Shown here: positions 61,793 through 62,360 of the stretch, in pieces
Position numbering within the stretch: the first letter of the stretch is position 1
Layout of the letters: the number at the start of each line of letters is the position of its first letter
Assembly (NCBI GenBank): GCA_016178785.1
Contig: JACOSO010000005.1
Coordinates: forward strand, 1-62,360
Source: Bacteroidota bacterium
GTDB taxonomy: Bacteria > Bacteroidota > Bacteroidia > Cytophagales > Cyclobacteriaceae
Direction: 5' to 3'
Length of the DNA: 62,360 nt
Made by a program: the position numbers and the translations under genes
Notes under the pieces: model-generated
What the model was told of the DNA's origin: nothing
Database searches by the model: none
The model's input: the letters and a program-made list of their open reading frames with translations, nothing else

Positions 61793-62360
61793 TTACAGTG
61801 CTTTCAAATAAAGTTGTTTGAAATCTTCTCTTGTCACCGGCTTCGGATTATTTGGATGAGCAAAATCTGCAATGGCAAGGTCAGCCAAAGTCTCAATATG
61901 TTCTTGCTTCACCCCTATCTCACGCAGCTTGTGTGGAATATTTATTTTGGAATTGAGGTTGAATAAATATTTCACGACTGCTTGGCCTGTATCTTCTTTC
62001 AACTCAAGAGTTCTTGCGATACGCTTGAATTTATTTTCGAATCCTGAAATATTGAATTCCATCCCATAAGGAATGTTAACTGCATTTGCCAATCCATGAT
62101 GAGTGTCAAGCAAAGACGAAAGCGGATGCGCCAGCGAATGAACCACGCCCAATCCTTTTTGAAATGCAACCGCGCCCATCAACGAAGCGATTAACATTTT
62201 GCTTCGCGATTCCAGATCAGGCTTGTTCACTGCTCTTTCCAGCGATTGACTGATCAATGAAATTCCCTCCAATGCAATTCCTTCACAAAGTGGATGAGGC
62301 ATCTTCGCGAGATAGGCTTCCATGCTGTGTGTGAGTGCATCCATACCGGTAGCTGCTGTA
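61793..62360 (-). CDS. Iron-containing alcohol dehydrogenase, C-terminal part (runs off window)
   Basis: About 188 C-terminal residues are visible: TGMDALTHSMEAYLAKMPHP (iron-binding His in DALTHS), FQKGLGVVHSLAHPLSSLLD (second signature with metal His), THHGLANAVNIPYGMEFN, and a C-terminal PKPVTREDFKQLYLKAL. This is the Fe-ADH (type III) family that oxidises primary alcohols with NAD. Its N-terminal half lies beyond base 62360. In this operon the alcohol could be a gamma-glutamylated ethanolamine. Confidence 0.93.
   Translation of the reverse strand, partial: TAATGMDALTHSMEAYLAKMPHPLCEGIALEGISLISQSLERAVNKPDLESRSKMLIASLMGAVAFQKGLGVVHSLAHPLSSLLDTHHGLANAVNIPYGMEFNISGFENKFKRIARTLELKEDTGQAVVKYLFNLNSKINIPHKLREIGVKQEHIETLADLAIADFAHPNNPKPVTREDFKQLYLKAL

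Overview
The window looks like chromosomal DNA of an aerobic Bacteroidota, most likely order Cytophagales. The evidence is seen rather than searched: several promoters fit the Bacteroidota pattern (-7 TAnnTTTG, with TTTG about 19 bases upstream at rpsT), Shine-Dalgarno sequences are mostly absent, the base composition is moderately AT-rich, and families typical of the phylum are present (BBP2-type porins, a GxxRDFIK-type Tat sugar-isomerase-like protein, a TPR sensor kinase, a FeoB-associated Cys-rich small protein). No rRNA, tRNA, CRISPR, integrase or transposase gene was seen.

Layout. 0-4.4 kb: the 5' part of prfB with its autoregulatory +1 frameshift site, an envelope/lipid group (SIMPL protein, cdsA, a frameshifted CPBP protease) and divergent dus. 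4.4-7.4 kb: a TPR histidine kinase behind a duplicated leader holding a REP-like hairpin pair, and a YhhN protein. 7.4-14.1 kb: a potassium block on the minus strand (short KdpD, KdpE, Kup, two tandem porins). 14.2-23.5 kb: M20 peptidase, macro-domain protein, MFS exporter, rpsT, M1 peptidase, dnaX (split at an A10 run flanked by hairpins) and an NYN-LOTUS protein. 23.6-27.2 kb: secreted toroid protein, SMP-30 lipoprotein, HGSNAT-like acyltransferase. 27.2-35.7 kb: a nearly complete C5 heme cluster (hemA-C-D-E-F-B-L, divergent hemH); only protoporphyrinogen oxidase is missing. 35.8-37.5 kb: AraC regulator, tadA, small protein.

37.5-42.8 kb is an accessory island: unrelated AT-rich genes separated by two related ~170-base elements. 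In the first copy the ends are strongly complementary, start with CTAAC and end with GTTAG, as expected of integron attC sites, so this may be a small integrase-less cassette cluster. 43-52.6 kb: a mixed stretch with two amino-acid/amine permeases, a PIN toxin-antitoxin pair, a glutamine-synthetase-like ligase, YitT and a tandemly duplicated gene tail. 52.6-57.1 kb: leuC-(small orf)-leuD-leuB-leuA. 57.3-62.4 kb: small exported proteins, an AraC-Ada methyltransferase, a subclass B1 metallo-beta-lactamase, and ALDH / class I amidotransferase / Fe-alcohol dehydrogenase.

Working together: the ethanolamine-type permease and the GS-like ligase near 47-50 kb, plus the Fe-ADH, ALDH and C26 hydrolase near 60-62 kb, make up a plausible gamma-glutamylated ethanolamine (or related amine) pathway ending in glutamate plus glycine. 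KdpDE next to kup suggests that this pair controls Kup rather than a Kdp ATPase. Several apparent one-base indels at homopolymers (prfB, CPBP protease, leu small orf) suggest imperfect sequence, and this tempers the otherwise attractive dnaX recoding case.
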